Source: Gordionus sp. m RMFG-2023 (lineage: Eukaryota > Nematomorpha > Gordioida > Chordodea > Parachordodidae). From it: a DNA stretch of 64,000 nt. A program made the translations under genes and the position numbers. The number at the start of each line of letters is the position of its first letter. The stretch's first letter is position 1. The notes below the pieces were generated by a model. That model saw only the letters and a program-made list of their open reading frames with translations, was not told the DNA's origin and did no database searches. The DNA lies in NCBI RefSeq assembly GCF_954871325.1, contig NC_088779.1:10790846-10854845 (forward strand). Reading direction: 5' to 3'. Of this stretch, positions 1 to 12,545 are shown one piece after another.

Positions 1-101
1 TAAATATTTTGAATCCTGATATTCTGTCTATGAACCTATAGAAGAGTTGTGAGTTCCTAACCTGAGACATTTCCTGTGTGGATCAATCTTGCACCCTCAA
101 C

Positions 102-324
102 TAGTATTGCTAAATGGCTCAATTTAAGCCAATTTTTATAAATGGCTAACTCAATATTTTATCCAGAAAAATATTGTACAAGCTTAAAGATTTTGCTCAT
201 AGATGACATATAGGATTGAACATCTATTGGCGAAATCTTGACGCTTAGGAAATATTTTTCTGCCTCTTATGTTGAGTTAGTCGTTTTTAAAAATCTGCTC
301 AAATCGAGCCGTTTAACAATACTA
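102..324. mobile_element. MITE, TAGTGTTGTTAAA family, diverged copy
   Basis: This is a 223-bp segment with inverted ends. The left end reads TAGTATTGCTAAATGGCTC and the right end is the complement of a GAGCCGTTTAACAATACTA-type sequence. The interior carries a second inverted pair (GGCTAACTCAATATTTTA and its mirror). The same ends and interior recur at 44225, 50740 and 57009, which defines the family. I see no target-site duplication here, so this is probably the oldest copy in the window. It contains no coding potential. Confidence 0.65.
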
Positions 325-1494
325 GTTGTGATTAATATTTTTATTGATACTATATATTTATTTTCAGGACATATTAATATTATTAGTTTATATTTTAAAT
401 ACGTTTATTGTTGTATATTTACCTGAAAGCAACCTGTTCAGATTGATTTGTTGCCTAGAAATAAGGGGGATATATATTTAATTATATATATATATTTATT
501 AAACTAAACATGAGTTATATAGACAAGATCGGTTTATAATATTGAAGGGAACCTAGATGTACATTGGTAAACTCACGTGCATGGTGTTACAATTCCTTAT
601 ATGAATTGTAATGGGGAGAGACTTTAATGAATTTAATGGAACCTAGTATTAATAAAAATGAATATATAAAAAAATTAAATAATTCGGTAAAATCTTACGA
701 AACCAAATCTCGAAATTTATACCACAAAAATAAGTTTCTTGAATTATAAAACCATACACTGACTTTTATTTTAAAATTTTTTCATTTATATACATTTTTT
801 TAATATGCAAAAAAATTACAAGTATATTAAAAATTCATAAAAAATAATAAAAATTACAAGTATTCATAAAAAATTATTAAAATTATAAGTCTATTCAAGT
901 TCATAAAAAAAAATTCCTAGACTGCATATTCAAATTAATACTTAACAATCGTCGATCACATATTCACAAAGCGAATATAACACATGGCTTTCCTCTTAAA
1001 TCATCATAAAGACCCCTATAGGACTATGCCATTTTGAAGTGATAGATCAGTTGATTTCACCTGAATTGGGAATTCAGCTTTATCTAAGATTTTGGCTATT
1101 ATTATATTAATTATTCTATATTTCCAGATCCAACCTATAGAGTTGGAACAAGAAGAGCAGAGTCTTACTTTACTATATAGACTAATGAAGAGTAACTCGT
1201 GCACCAAAATAGGCAAGGTGATATCGCAAGACCAATCTAGATCTATTTCGATTCTTCTTCGCCTCAAAACAAAAATTACCAAATAAACATTTTTTCATTA
1301 ATATTTGACGAAGCTTCCAATACGAATGAAATGGTAGATAGTAAAAACAGGAATGCATCAATTTACCAAATTTGAAACAATATGCCCTATATAGATAAAA
1401 ATAATTATAGATCTTTGCCTTTTTACCCCACCTGCTATATAGCTCGGCCACCCCCACGTCAATTAATTTATTCAGTCCATAACAAAAACTCTAT
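325..1494. other. intergenic, no gene seen
   Basis: AT-rich DNA with short overlapping open frames on both strands between about 1016 and 1460. None resembles a known family, and they overlap each other in opposite directions, so I do not call a gene. Confidence 0.5.
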
Positions 1495-1502
1495 AAATAA
1501 GG

Positions 1503-4120
1503 TAGGCCTATTCAAAAACGTATTCGAATCGATGAGTGCATTATTCGTATTCGATTCGTTTAAACGAATCGAATAATTTACTATTTGAATTCGTACGAAT
1601 AATAAAATCTACTATTTGTATTTGATTCGAATTATTCTAATAATTTTCGAATAATTGAAATGAATTTTCTTAATAAAAATAATCATACTCTAATGTATTG
1701 ACAAATTTTTTTATTGCAAATTTGATTTCAAACAGAAAAAATTATAATAATCCGATGACAAATAAATATAATCAAGTTATAAACAAAATTAAAATATTAT
1801 ATTATTCATTTAATTTATAATTTTAAGCTAATTTTTAAGGCAAAGGGGTTTTCTTATATTTTCTTCTTTATACGACATACGGTTTTTTGACAACAAATTA
1901 GTGCCAACTGAGAAAAGTCTTTCACACGCAGTTGATGTTCCTTGTATAGATAAATAATCTCTTGCCATTTTTGAGAGTATGGGGATCCTATGTCCATTTG
2001 TCTTCCACCACATTAATGGATCAGTATCACTCTTTGATCTTGGCTCACTCAGGTAAAAATCGATTTCATATAGTTAAACATAATTTTGTTTAAAAACAAT
2101 GTCAAGCCTGTTTTGTTGACTTTCATTCTTATTTTGGCAGTTGTAATTATCAGCAGCTTATAAAATAAAATGATATGTATTTAAATGGGGGTAAATTAAA
2201 TACCTGTATATCTGCTGTAAATCTCTTTAAACTTGTCTGTTAACCTGGATATATCAATATCATAATCAAGAGATATTGATTTAAAATTTTCTATTTTGAG
2301 CCTGGGATCCAATATTTTAGCTATTATTGCATCATCTGCAGTTAAATTGTAATAGCCCAAAAATTTATCACATGCCACTTTGAAATCATTGTTAGAGGTT
2401 TTATGGAAACAAGGTTTCTCATTTTTTAAGTGTTCAAGAATTTGAATATAATAGGGTATAACCAAATTATAAGTAGGATAATTTTCCCCACAAACCATAT
2501 TTGTAGTCTCATACAAAGGCAATAGGATAGATTTAATTTTTACAAGATCGTCCCATTCCTCCTGTATGTTATGTTAATAAAGTATTATTTACCTATTTAT
2601 AAATTTTAGTTCACCTCTGATAATTGTTTTTCTTGAAGAATTATAATATTAGTTATAACTTCATTAACTAATTTTTTTATAGCAGGCTTTAACAATAAGC
2701 CCCTTTCAATCATTTGTTAGGTGCTATTCCACCTTATTTCACAATCCAATTTGGGTTTTAAAAAATTTATAGGAGGATGTAGTGAACTACATATATTTTT
2801 TAATAAATTTAATTTTTTAGGAAAATTACGTATCATCCTAATAATGTTTCGTAGTTTTAAAATTGATGGATTTAAAATTTTTAAAATTTCTATGGATATT
2901 AAATTAATAACATGAGCAAAGCATCGAATGTGCCCTATTTTTATTGATGGATATTTTAAAGAAAATGTATCAATAAATGTTTTATTATTAGTAGCATTAT
3001 CTAGAGTTATATAAAAAATTTTATTCTCCATATTATAATTTTTAATTATTTTAATAAAGGCTTTAAATATGTTTTCACCTGAATGTTGTTCATTTATTGG
3101 AGCAACATCCAAAATTATGTTATTTATTTTAAAATTATCATCAATAAAATGGACTGTTAACCCTAAAAAAGGAACCTGAGTTGGGCTAGTCCAAATATCA
3201 GATGAAAAATTAATCTGACTTTTATCTTTGGATATTATATCCTTTACCAACTGTTCTTTTTCTGCAAATGTATTATACATATGCAATTTAAGAGTATTGG
3301 AGCATATTGATTTTATAGAAGAATCAAGATCTATAAAATTTTTAAAATCAGGTGAATTAAGAATTTTAAAAGATAAATTATTATTAATAAATATTTTAGT
3401 AAGTTATCTTTATAATTAATTTTTTTAGATAAAGAAAAAGGTGATATAGGCTTTAAAAAAGTGTCAATTTTATTACTGTTTTTACAGAGATGTGAATGAA
3501 ACCTATTATAATGATTAATAAGAGGCGATGTTGTTTTGCCTTTGCATTTAATAATGCTCTTGCAATGATTGCAAGCAGCCTTTTCACCATTGAGTTGATA
3601 TTGATCCCATATAATCGCTCTTTTTTGTGAAGAAATTTTGTCAACATCAACCATAACTATTTCATCAGAATCATTCTCCTCTAACATAATTAGGCTAGCT
3701 AACAATATTTTATTATAAAGATATAATATATTTTTATATACCTTTGGTTTGTATATATTTTTATATACTTTTGGTTTGTGTAATTTTTAATATAATTAAT
3801 TTTGAAAAAATACGGTAAATTAAAATTAAAATTTTTGCTAGTCTTTTTATAAACATATCACCTGTCAGATTGGCAGGTTATCAAATAGAAATGACAAATG
3901 TTGATTTATTTTTAAAAAAAGCAATTTATTAAATATTACGAATAATTCGTTTTATTCGAATAATTCGTTTTATTCAAATAATTCGTTTTATTCGAATCGA
4001 ATAAATGATTATTCGTATTCGGATAAAACAAATAATTTATTATTCGTATTCGTAATTATTTGTATCTATTCGAATTATTCGAATCGAATCGAATATTCGA
4101 ATTTTTTTTGAATAGGCCTA
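1503..4120 (-). mobile_element. hAT DNA transposon with TIRs and 8-bp TSD
   Basis: The ends are inverted (TAGGCCTATTCAAAAA at the left, its complement at the right) and are flanked by an exact 8-bp duplication AAATAAGG at 1495-1502 and 4121-4128. That length is diagnostic of hAT-type insertion. Roughly 150-180 bp inside each end is packed with ATTCGAAT / ATTCGTTTTATTCG repeats, which look like subterminal transposase-binding sites. The interior encodes a BED/hAT transposase on the minus strand. At 2.6 kb with both ends, this is the best preserved autonomous-type DNA transposon in the window, although its gene is interrupted. Confidence 0.93.
1828..3705 (-). pseudogene. hAT transposase (BED zinc finger, RNase H-like core, hATC), broken
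   Basis: Read on the minus strand, the domains come in the family order. A BED-type zinc finger lies around 3640-3470, with a CNHC cysteine pair and an HYNRFH histidine pair. The RNase H-like core lies at 3286-2717, with SSDIWTSPTQVPFLGLTVHF, TLDNATNN and RCFAHVIN, which resemble the catalytic blocks of hAT transposases. A helical insert region follows at 2522-2196, with NMVCGENYPTYNLVIPY. The hATC dimerisation domain lies at 2013-1828, with STACERLFSVGTNLLSKNR. The reading frame is spread over several open segments with stops and frame changes between them, so it probably yields no active protein, unless some gaps are introns. It lies wholly inside the terminal inverted repeats. Confidence 0.88.
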
Positions 4121-4365
4121 AAATAAGGTAAACAAAGTTAAACCAAATAAGTAAATAAAGTGATAGGGAAAGGTTTAAATAATAAAAAAACTCGAATAGT
4201 TGGATTTTAGTACCATCTCAACTAAACGTTTTCTTATCTTTAATTTCTCTACTAATAATTTAATACAAATATCTATTTTGCTCGCAAATCTTAGGTATGT
4301 GTCAACTTTTTCTCGGCGAACTAATATCAAATTAGTTTCACTGAATAATAATTGATCTTAAGAAT

Positions 4366-5046
4366 GGGCTTATTCGAGGAGAACCTAGATCTATCTAAAA
4401 TACAATGATATTGGTAAATTAAATTCTAATTATTAAATACAGTGTAATTCCTTAATATTCTAAATTTTGTTCCCTTTTTTTTATACATTTATCGATTATA
4501 TATCTTTTTAATTTTTATTTCAAACTTTCATTAAAAGTTAATGAGATAGATGATCTTGAAAAAAAAATGTAAATGTACGTAAATTAAAATTTAAAAAAGG
4601 GAATTTCACCCCCCAAAAAAACGCTAAGAAAAAAAATATTCTGGGCTTATTCGAGGAGCCTAGATCTATCTAAAATAAAATGATATTGGTAAATTAAATT
4701 CTAATTATTAAATACAGTGTAATTCGTTAATATTCTAAATTTTGTTCCCTTTTTTTGTATACATTTATCGATTATATATCTTTTTAATTTTTATTTCAAA
4801 CTTTCATTAAAAGCTAATGAGATAGATGATCTTGAATAAAAAATGTAAATGTACATAAATTAAAATTTAAAAAAGGTAATTTCACCCCCAAAAAGATGCT
4901 AAGAAAAAAAATATTCTGGAACTTTCATTAAAAGCTAATGAGATAAATGATCTTGAAAAAAAAATGTAAATGTACGTAAATTAAAATTTAAAAAATGAAA
5001 TTTCACCCCCCCCCCCCTCTTAAAAAAATGCTAAGAAAAAAACAAT
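4366..5046. repeat. tandem repeat, 277-bp unit, about 2.4 copies
   Basis: A unit starting GGGCTTATTCGAGGAG at 4366 repeats from 4643 with few differences. A third, partial copy (about 4920-5046) lacks the first part of the unit and starts at ACTTTCATTAAAAGC. Each unit ends with a C-rich run followed by GCTAAGAAAAAAA. It sits about 270 bp upstream of the first GPCR gene. There is no coding potential. Confidence 0.85.
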
Positions 5047-5312
5047 TCTAAAAAACTAAATTATGATTTGGCAAACTATAATCCTATTTTTTAAATCTTA
5101 TTGTAATACATTAAATTACCAAATTTGGTTATTGTCACAGTAACAATTTTCACGACTCTTCGAAGTATAAAATATTCTAAAATTAGGTATATATATATAT
5201 ATATATATATCCATAATCTTTAGATTAGACATTTAATATTCTTTGAGTTATTTTTCTTATATACGCCTGATATTATTAATTTTTAAAGAATTGATCTTCA
5301 CCTAATTCACTA

Positions 5313-6428
5313 ATGGGGAGATATGAAGTTGTCAAAAATGATAGAGATTTCTTTGTTAGAGTTTTTATAATGATATCCATGTGGCTGATCATAATCATAG
5401 CCAATTCCTGGCTGATGCTAATATACTTGACTTCGGGTAAATTGAAGAAGATGCCAAGGTTTAGAATAATTTTTTCTCTAGCTATCGCTGATTTTTTATT
5501 TGGGTTGATTATTATATTAGTCGACGTATTTTATTCGGCTTGGGGAGTGTGGATGTTTTCTTACGAATCCTGCAAAATTTGGAAATGTTTGGATATCTTC
5601 TTATCCAACGTTAGTCTGCTCCACATAGTATTTTTGGCCATAGATCAATATTTAATCATGAAAAACGCCCTAACTTACAATTGTGGCAAAATCATAAAAT
5701 GTTATAATATTTGTTTGCCCATCATATGGCTGAGCTCTTTGATATTTGCGGCCTTAGTTTACATATTCTGTGATAAGTGTTTTCCCTCTTACTGCGCCTT
5801 ACCCAAATATGTTTCACCCATACCCCGCGAAAACTTTTACAAATCATATAATCAAACGACAAACTCCTTGTGGTGCAATTATTCCATATCGTTAAATGCA
5901 AATAAATATATACAAATGGCACAAAGAAAATGTTACATAAAGATCAAATTGAAAGCAGCCTTGATATTTTCTAGCTTTTCATTCTTTCTACCTATCATTT
6001 TTATGATAATATTTTGCACATTGTTAGTGACTAAACTTAATAGTAATACCAGTAATATATTTAAAATAGGTAATGTGACAAAAAAAATTAAAACCAACCG
6101 AATTAATGAGAATCGAAGAGCGCTTAAATTAATAATTTTGCTAGTTTTGAGTTTTTTGATTTGTTGGACACCCTATTTCTCATTAATAGTGATTATGTCG
6201 ATCTTTGATCATGTATATGCTAAAGTTTATATTCAAATGGTCCCTGAATGGATATTTATATTTATAACATGGATATCTTATTTAAATGGCGTTATAAACC
6301 CTGTAATTTATTTTTTTATTCACTATAATTGGTTAGGTAAAAAAATTATACACAAATTGGTCAGCCATGATACTAATAGTAATGGTAATTTACAATTAAG
6401 TAATATAAATACTTCATTTTACAGCTGA
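5313..6428 (+). CDS. class A GPCR, biogenic-amine-receptor-like, DQY variant
   Basis: This is a single-exon gene for a 371-residue seven-transmembrane receptor, expected at the cell surface. Class A landmarks are all in place: N31 in TM1, LAIAD with D60 in TM2, C87 at the start of TM3, W139 in TM4, P227 in TM5, CWTPYF (W285, P287) in TM6 and NPVIY (N329-Y333) in TM7. D94 falls exactly seven residues after C87, the position of the aspartate that binds the ligand amine in aminergic receptors. Serines at 220, 221 and 223 lie near the catechol-contacting positions of TM5, and W320/Y323 match the aminergic TM7 pattern. The DRY motif reads D111-Q112-Y113, so the G-protein-contacting arginine is replaced. 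ECL2 is rich in cysteine. A homologue lies at 15151. The ligand cannot be assigned. Start chosen: the first ATG of the frame, just ahead of TM1. Confidence 0.9.
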   Translation: MGRYEVVKNDRDFFVRVFIMISMWLIIIIANSWLMLIYLTSGKLKKMPRFRIIFSLAIADFLFGLIIILVDVFYSAWGVWMFSYESCKIWKCLDIFLSNVSLLHIVFLAIDQYLIMKNALTYNCGKIIKCYNICLPIIWLSSLIFAALVYIFCDKCFPSYCALPKYVSPIPRENFYKSYNQTTNSLWCNYSISLNANKYIQMAQRKCYIKIKLKAALIFSSFSFFLPIIFMIIFCTLLVTKLNSNTSNIFKIGNVTKKIKTNRINENRRALKLIILLVLSFLICWTPYFSLIVIMSIFDHVYAKVYIQMVPEWIFIFITWISYLNGVINPVIYFFIHYNWLGKKIIHKLVSHDTNSNGNLQLSNINTSFYS

Positions 6429-6494
6429 TCAAATTTTCCAAATTTTAGAGTTTTTCAATCTTAAATATTTTTGTAATAGTGTATATATATATAT

Positions 6495-6500
6495 AATAAA
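6495..6500 (+). terminator. candidate polyadenylation signal AATAAA
   Basis: An AATAAA hexamer lies 67 bp after the stop of the GPCR at 5313, at the spacing expected for a short 3' UTR. In DNA this AT-rich the hexamer also occurs by chance. Confidence 0.35.
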
Positions 6501-9500
6501 TGTAAAGTTTGAAAAATATTATATGATAATAATAATTTTGAATGTAAAATTTTGTGTCCAATATGAGCAATATTTTTTTTTAAATATTATTTTATTTGAT
6601 AGGCTTTCTTCTTTATTAACATTATTATTTAATATATATTTTAAGTTAAAATAAATTTTTTAAATCTTTATTTTTTAAATTCAGGACTATGCTTAATAGA
6701 CCCAGTTTTTAAAGGCAAATTTTAACATTGTAAATCTATTTTTTAAAGATTTGATTTTCTAGGTATTCCATTATGGGTCTCCATCCTGGAAAGACCTTTT
6801 TTTCATAAATTATTATTTCTTAATTTAGATAAAAATCTATATACAACAATTAATATAAATTAAGGGTAATTCAAAAGTTTAAGGCAAAAATCTAATATTC
6901 AATACTTATACATGAATACGACTTCGGCATAATTATATTTTTCAAATTAGAAAAATAAAAGGAGCTAAAAATGATTTAAATTTTAAAGATTTGCTAAATC
7001 CCTTACAATATATATTATATTAATTATAAATTAATATTTAAAAAATTTAAATCACGGAAATATTTCAATTAATATAATAAATTCATATAAAGCTAAAATG
7101 TAAGAAACAATAGTATCTTCTAAAGTGAGATATAATTTATCACCAAATAATAATATGATTTGTCTTTATTCGATTATTTAAAAAACAAGGATAACATACA
7201 AAAGTGATAATAATTATATATAATCATTTTATGATAGTCAATCGACTAATCAGTCAATATTATTTTATAACTTGTCTGAAATTGGTAGGGTAAGTATTCT
7301 ACAAATTATTGAAATGCATTTCAATAAATAGACAATTAGAATGTAAAAAATGTGAAGATAATTCACGGAAAGTTGGTAAAAAGCACAGTCGTCTGATTAT
7401 TTTCTTTCTTTAAAAATTTGATTTCACTGAAAAATATTCTTATGTAATACCTATCCTATATATTTAAGACAGATGATCATAAACTTTTTAATCTTTCCAT
7501 ATACTAATAATACGAGAATTGACTAAGATAACGCAAATTGACTGTAACATATATTTCGTAAGTAAATGTGGAATCTCTCAGGATTTGGAATCTCTATCTA
7601 GCTATTTGGTTTTAAGGAACTAAATTATATTTTTATAAATTTGGTTTTAGACCGGATACAAGTTTTTGGTTAGCAGATTAGTTTTACAAAACCTTTTGGG
7701 CTAGTTTGAAATAATGCCAGTAAAATATTTTAAACAACTTAATTTTTGTACAAGTTTTGGGTGATAGAAAAGTATTACAAAATCTGAAGAAGTAGTTTGA
7801 AAATTCTTTAGAATTTTAACTACTCCAAAATGGTTTAGGCCTACTTACCAAAAATTATTCAAATTTGATTCTGAGCCTATTATATGAGAGAGCTGGTACA
7901 GGTTTGCTTATTCAGTTAACCATAGAATCCCCTCTATCCTAACAGACACAACCTTCGATCAGAGATGGTTTTTTACAAGAATCTTTGGTTATGTTCTCCT
8001 TCTTTAGCCTATTAAGGATTTAGTTCTCAGATTGTTTGACCTCCTTAAAGTGAGCCCACGATGAGATATGGATATTGAGATGCCCTTAGCCCTAGCGGTA
8101 TAAATGATAAGAAATTGTAATTACTTTGCCTACAATTTTATTTTGTTAAATTGCTTAATATACCCATCAAAGAATATATCTATGGCAAGGATAATTTCTC
8201 GGTTGTCAGCCGTCAGGTGGTAATTTGATCAGGGAATTTAGATAGTATACAAACAGGGGGTGATATTCGACGTGTTAACTGCGGTGTTTATATTGCAGTG
8301 GTGTTAAAAGCTATTTTTAAAGACACGCTACGTACTTTATAAAAAAAAGAAACGTGCTAGCGTTAACGTTACTTTTCGAAAAAAGTGCGGAATATTAATA
8401 TACGAAGTTCAAACACTATAGAAATCTCAATATGTCATTATAACAATACTGGATTTGTTAGATAAAATTACTTTTTAAACTTAATCCATTTAAAACTTTA
8501 TCCTTAAAAATATTGTATTTAACATAAATTTACTTTGTTTTATTTTTTTTTATATAATATTTCTCAAGTTCTGGAAAAGAAATACCCTTAGCAAATAGAC
8601 GGCTACTAATGTAAAATTCCGTGAATTATGAAATCAAAATTCTCGTCCTGGGAATAGAAGGAATTTTGGTTACTGGAAATTTTTTAAATACATTTATTAC
8701 AAATTGGCTTTTTAGCTTAAAATGATTCATGCTTGATTCCAATGAATTAGATATACTAAATAGAAGAAGAACCAAAAAAGAAGTCATAAAATACAATATA
8801 TTAATTTTTTATGTAAATATTTTTATTTAATACTTAAAATACAAGATTGTAATATAAATAATGCTCTTCTTCTATAATTACAATTTCAGTTGAAATAACT
8901 GGATGATATACATGAAGTAACAATTATTTTATGGTAAATATAAATTACATTTTATGGAAATTAATTTCTCATTATTGATAAGTTAGTCTATTACTATTTT
9001 TGGATTCGTTCTTCAAGAATAAGAACAAATTCTCTCCAAAGCAACATTCGCCAGAGGAATAGATAAAAGTCTTATAATAAACAAACTCATAGGTTGATGC
9101 AAAGATCAATCCACCATGATATAGAACATGTTTTATACTTTCCAATATTCTCACATTTTCCCGAAAATAATTTGATCAAAATTCTGTGAGATTGGCTAAA
9201 ACAACTCCGATATAAAGTTTGAATTCTAATTAGGGCATTGACTACGGCCATGCCAGATGTGAAAAGAGGATTAAACATGTTTGCTGTGAAATGAATATTC
9301 TAAAATAAATATATAATTTTGCGATATATTTATATTTGAAATATTCAGTTAGCCTTTTAAGGATATCAAATAAAATCCGCTTATATAATAATACCATGAG
9401 GAAAATAAATCAAAATATTGTGATATAGTATATGATGAATGATTTTGCAAGTATTCAATTTATTTTAAAAATTTTCTATTCAAGTTAATTTAAAATGTTG

Positions 9501-10109
9501 TGGGGAATTTTAATGGAAATTTTGAATTTCATTTCCAGCAATATGCCCAAATTCCCGGGAACATTTCTGGCTTTATATTAGTTTAAAGTTTTGCCATTCA
9601 AAAGCAAACTATATTCGAAATGCAAAAATATATTGTTATAAACCTATTTTACCAATCCTTAATATTCTTTATGACACATTTCATAATGGCATTGGCATGT
9701 AGCCTACATCATAGTTTTAGTTTTGATGATCTCACACATATCTGTATCTATTGTATGAGCTAATCAAAACCAACTCAGAGCGAATCTTGATGAAATCAAA
9801 CTTTGGTGGATGACTTTTTGTTAGTTTCTAATGATAGTCATCTAAGCATTTCCTGAGCATAAAACCATTCCAACAACGTTGATTTTAAAAAACCATTACA
9901 ACAACGTTGATTTAGTTAGGCTTTCGCCTAGCTCTTTAGCTTTGAACCCCCTTTGTTAAAAATTTCTGCAAATTTACTGTTCTTCTCGTCATTCCCGTGT
10001 TCTAGCTGAATAATCGTATTTTATTACAATAAATTTATTTAAGAGCCATTATGAGTCAGGCACTACAACTATTTCATAGATAGCCTTTCCACGGGTCAAT
10101 TAATTATGC
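6501..10109. other. intergenic, no complete gene seen
   Basis: About 3.6 kb of AT-rich sequence. Apart from the short coding-like fragment at 8972-9278, I see no recognisable gene, element ends or tandem array. Confidence 0.5.
8972..9278 (-). other. unrecognised coding-like fragment
   Basis: Two overlapping minus-strand open frames (9278-9087 and 9154-8972) have a more balanced composition than the AT-rich surroundings. The first begins MFNPLFTSGMAVVNALIRIQ; the second contains HVLYHGGLIFASTYEFVYY. The residue mix (Gly, Cys, Trp, aromatic clusters) looks like real protein. The pair could be a decayed exon whose frame shifted, or two unrelated chance frames. I do not recognise the family, and I find no splice sites that clearly tie it to other exons. 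Confidence 0.2.
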
Positions 10110-10117
10110 ATCGCTTG

Positions 10118-11974
10118 CAGGCGCGTACGCAGCGGAGGGGGGGACAGGGGGACAAATCCCCCCAAAGCCAAAAAATGCAGATGCCGGATTATATTTTTCA
10201 AAAATATTATTGTTAATATTAATTTATATTTGTTAATATTTATTCTTATCTCATATATACATATATATATATATATATTTTATTTATCACATTCATCTAC
10301 TAAGTTATTTTATCAATCAATTTCGATTTCAAGTTTTCCTTGGCGTAATTTACCTATTATTTTCAAATTTTAGTGGCGTAATATTTATCTAAATTTCTAA
10401 TAAAATAATAATTATCTCTGAAACTCCTTGTCCAACAGGGAGAAAAAAATTGCAAGCTTGTCCAACGAGATCGAGTCTCCGCCACAATAACAGCTATTTT
10501 GGAGTTAGAAGAGCTGATTATTAATGCTATTACTGAAATATCACAATGGCTTGAAAGAAATATTTACTCAGAAGCAAGAAAATTATTGGATTCAATACTT
10601 ATTCCAAATTTTTTTTCTCATTAGAATGTATTATTTAATTATACAACTATTTTATGTAATACTTTTATTAACATAACATTGACTTGATTAAGAAGATGAG
10701 AATAGCGGAGAGCATTTTATTAGAACTCAAGGAAATAGAGCTAGTGTTGTTGAAGAATTTCATATTTTATATGTTATTGTTGAGTCAAAAGCAGAGCTAT
10801 ACGTGTTAAATATTTGTCCCCCTCGACTTGCAGCAAGCAAGCTCATCATCAAAACATTAATATAGGATCAGTAGAAGAGTATTATAAAACAAATGTCCCC
10901 TCTCCCAACCTTTTTCATATGGTGATAGAAAAAAATATAAATATTTGTTATATTTTTATCATGAAGATGTTAAAATATCTTATGATGCCTTATTAGCTGA
11001 ATAACTATGACTAAAAGATTAACTATGGTTGATACAGTCCCAAAAAATGCTATGGATGCTTTTTATTTCAAATACATTTTAGATTATACTCCCAATTATT
11101 AAAATGGTTATATATATATTAGCAGCTCTTTAGTAAACTAATGAGAGAACATTCACTTTTTTAAGTAGAATAACAGAGCCTTGCAGAGGTACCATTTGCA
11201 GGACCAGGCCCAGATTTTATTTTAAAATTTTTCCGGCCCGGGTTTTTTTTAAAAAAATTTTCAGGCCCGGCCCGGCTGGCTTAGCCCGAATTTTTAAAAA
11301 TAAATTATATTTATTTTTGATATCTATAGCTAATAATGGCGATTTCAAATATTTGGTTTTAAAATATACAACTCGGCTCGGATATTTTTTCTTAAAAAAT
11401 TTTCAGGCCCAGCCCGGGTGTTTTTAAAAAAAAATTACGAGCCCGGCCCGGGTATATTTAAAAAAATTAAAATACGGTCCGGCTCAGGGGCCGGGCCTGC
11501 AAGTCTGTGAAAAACATACCTATGAAATACAACATCTGAAAGTAGATTGATTGATTTGGATCTTTTGAATATTCATAAACATTTAACGCCAAGCAAGGAT
11601 TGATAATTGAAAAATTAGCTCAAAACATACAAAATACAATTATTCCTAAGAAACTTTTTGTGTATTAATTTATATTTACAACATTTAAATTTTTTATACT
11701 TTATATATTTTAAAAGCTCAAAAAATTCAAATTTCAATTTTGGGTCATTTAGGTGATTCATATCGTGAGTTATATTCACTTTATATTTTATGATTCACAT
11801 TTAAATGCCGGTTTATATATATAATTTTTTTAATTCACATTAGTTTAAAATTGTGTATTAGAAAAGTTATTAATCCTAATAAATTTATGCTTAGTATTTT
11901 TAATTAAAAATATTATTTCTTAAAAAAATTTATTATCCCCCCCCCCCCAGACCAAATTCCTGCGTACGCGCCTG
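10118..11974 (+). mobile_element. hAT transposon, CAGGCGCGTACGCAG family, decayed
   Basis: A perfect 15-bp inverted terminal repeat (CAGGCGCGTACGCAG) is flanked by an exact 8-bp duplication ATCGCTTG (10110-10117 and 11975-11982). Just inside the ends are a G-rich run at the left and a C-rich run at the right. The plus-strand interior keeps scraps of a hAT transposase: an NINIGSVEEYYKT motif near 10855 and a TNERTF-like hATC motif near 11145, both shared with the copies at 33044 and 45788. The hATC region is interrupted by a GGCCCG-rich MITE. Many stops show it is a dead copy. Confidence 0.92.
11174..11507. mobile_element. MITE, GGCCCG-rich family, nested in the hAT copy
   Basis: A block of GGCCCGG/CCGGGCC-rich sequence alternates with A/T runs. 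Its ends are approximately inverted (CAGAGCCTTGCAG at the left; the complement of CAGACTTGCAGG at the right). It separates two halves of the degraded hATC-coding region of the surrounding hAT element, so it inserted after that element. I could not confirm a target duplication. Related segments lie at 35912 and 40474. Confidence 0.65.
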
Positions 11975-11982
11975 ATCGCTTG

Positions 11983-12537
11983 TTATGATAAAATCCCATA
12001 CTTATATTTCCTAACATTTTCAATTATTAAAAATAAATCTAAAAAAAATCTTACTAAAGATATGGAGGAACAAATAATGTTGCAACATTAAAAACTCCAG
12101 AAAAAATAAAAATTAATATTCCTGGCCATATAATAGGCATACTTTAAATAAAAGACTATTTTCATTATCATAAAAATTTAATTATTATTCCGAATCAGTG
12201 AAAATAAAATATTATTAAAAATCGATAAAAGTAGTTTATAAATAATTTATAATTAATTTCTAAAATGTTGTATAGCATATACGATGTTTGTGCAATTTTT
12301 CACATTTTGAGGCTTCTAAACTCAAAAAGCATATTCCCTTTACTTTTTTTGTATATATTATAATTTAAAATATAAAAAAAATAATATCATAAATCATAAT
12401 TTTAATTTTAAAAGGAAACTTATTTTACGGGAAGCCTTAAATTTGGATAACGGAGTTCATATTGCTAAAAGATCCAAACCCAAAGTGCCCTCATAGGTTT
12501 TCTATCTTAATTTATATCGTTATAATTGAAAAACATC
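11983..12537. other. intergenic, no gene seen
   Basis: A short AT-rich stretch between two transposable elements. I see nothing coding or repeated in it. Confidence 0.5.
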
Positions 12538-12545
12538 CAAAAAAG

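Noticed and set aside
238-426. 62-codon plus-strand frame
   Set aside because: It overlaps the right half of a MITE and runs into AT-rich DNA, with no recognisable domain.
1016-1576. Several overlapping frames on both strands
   Set aside because: Mutually overlapping, family unknown, and the last one enters the terminal repeat of the hAT element.
5722-5922. Minus-strand frame opposite the first GPCR
   Set aside because: Antisense shadow of the clearly coding plus-strand receptor.
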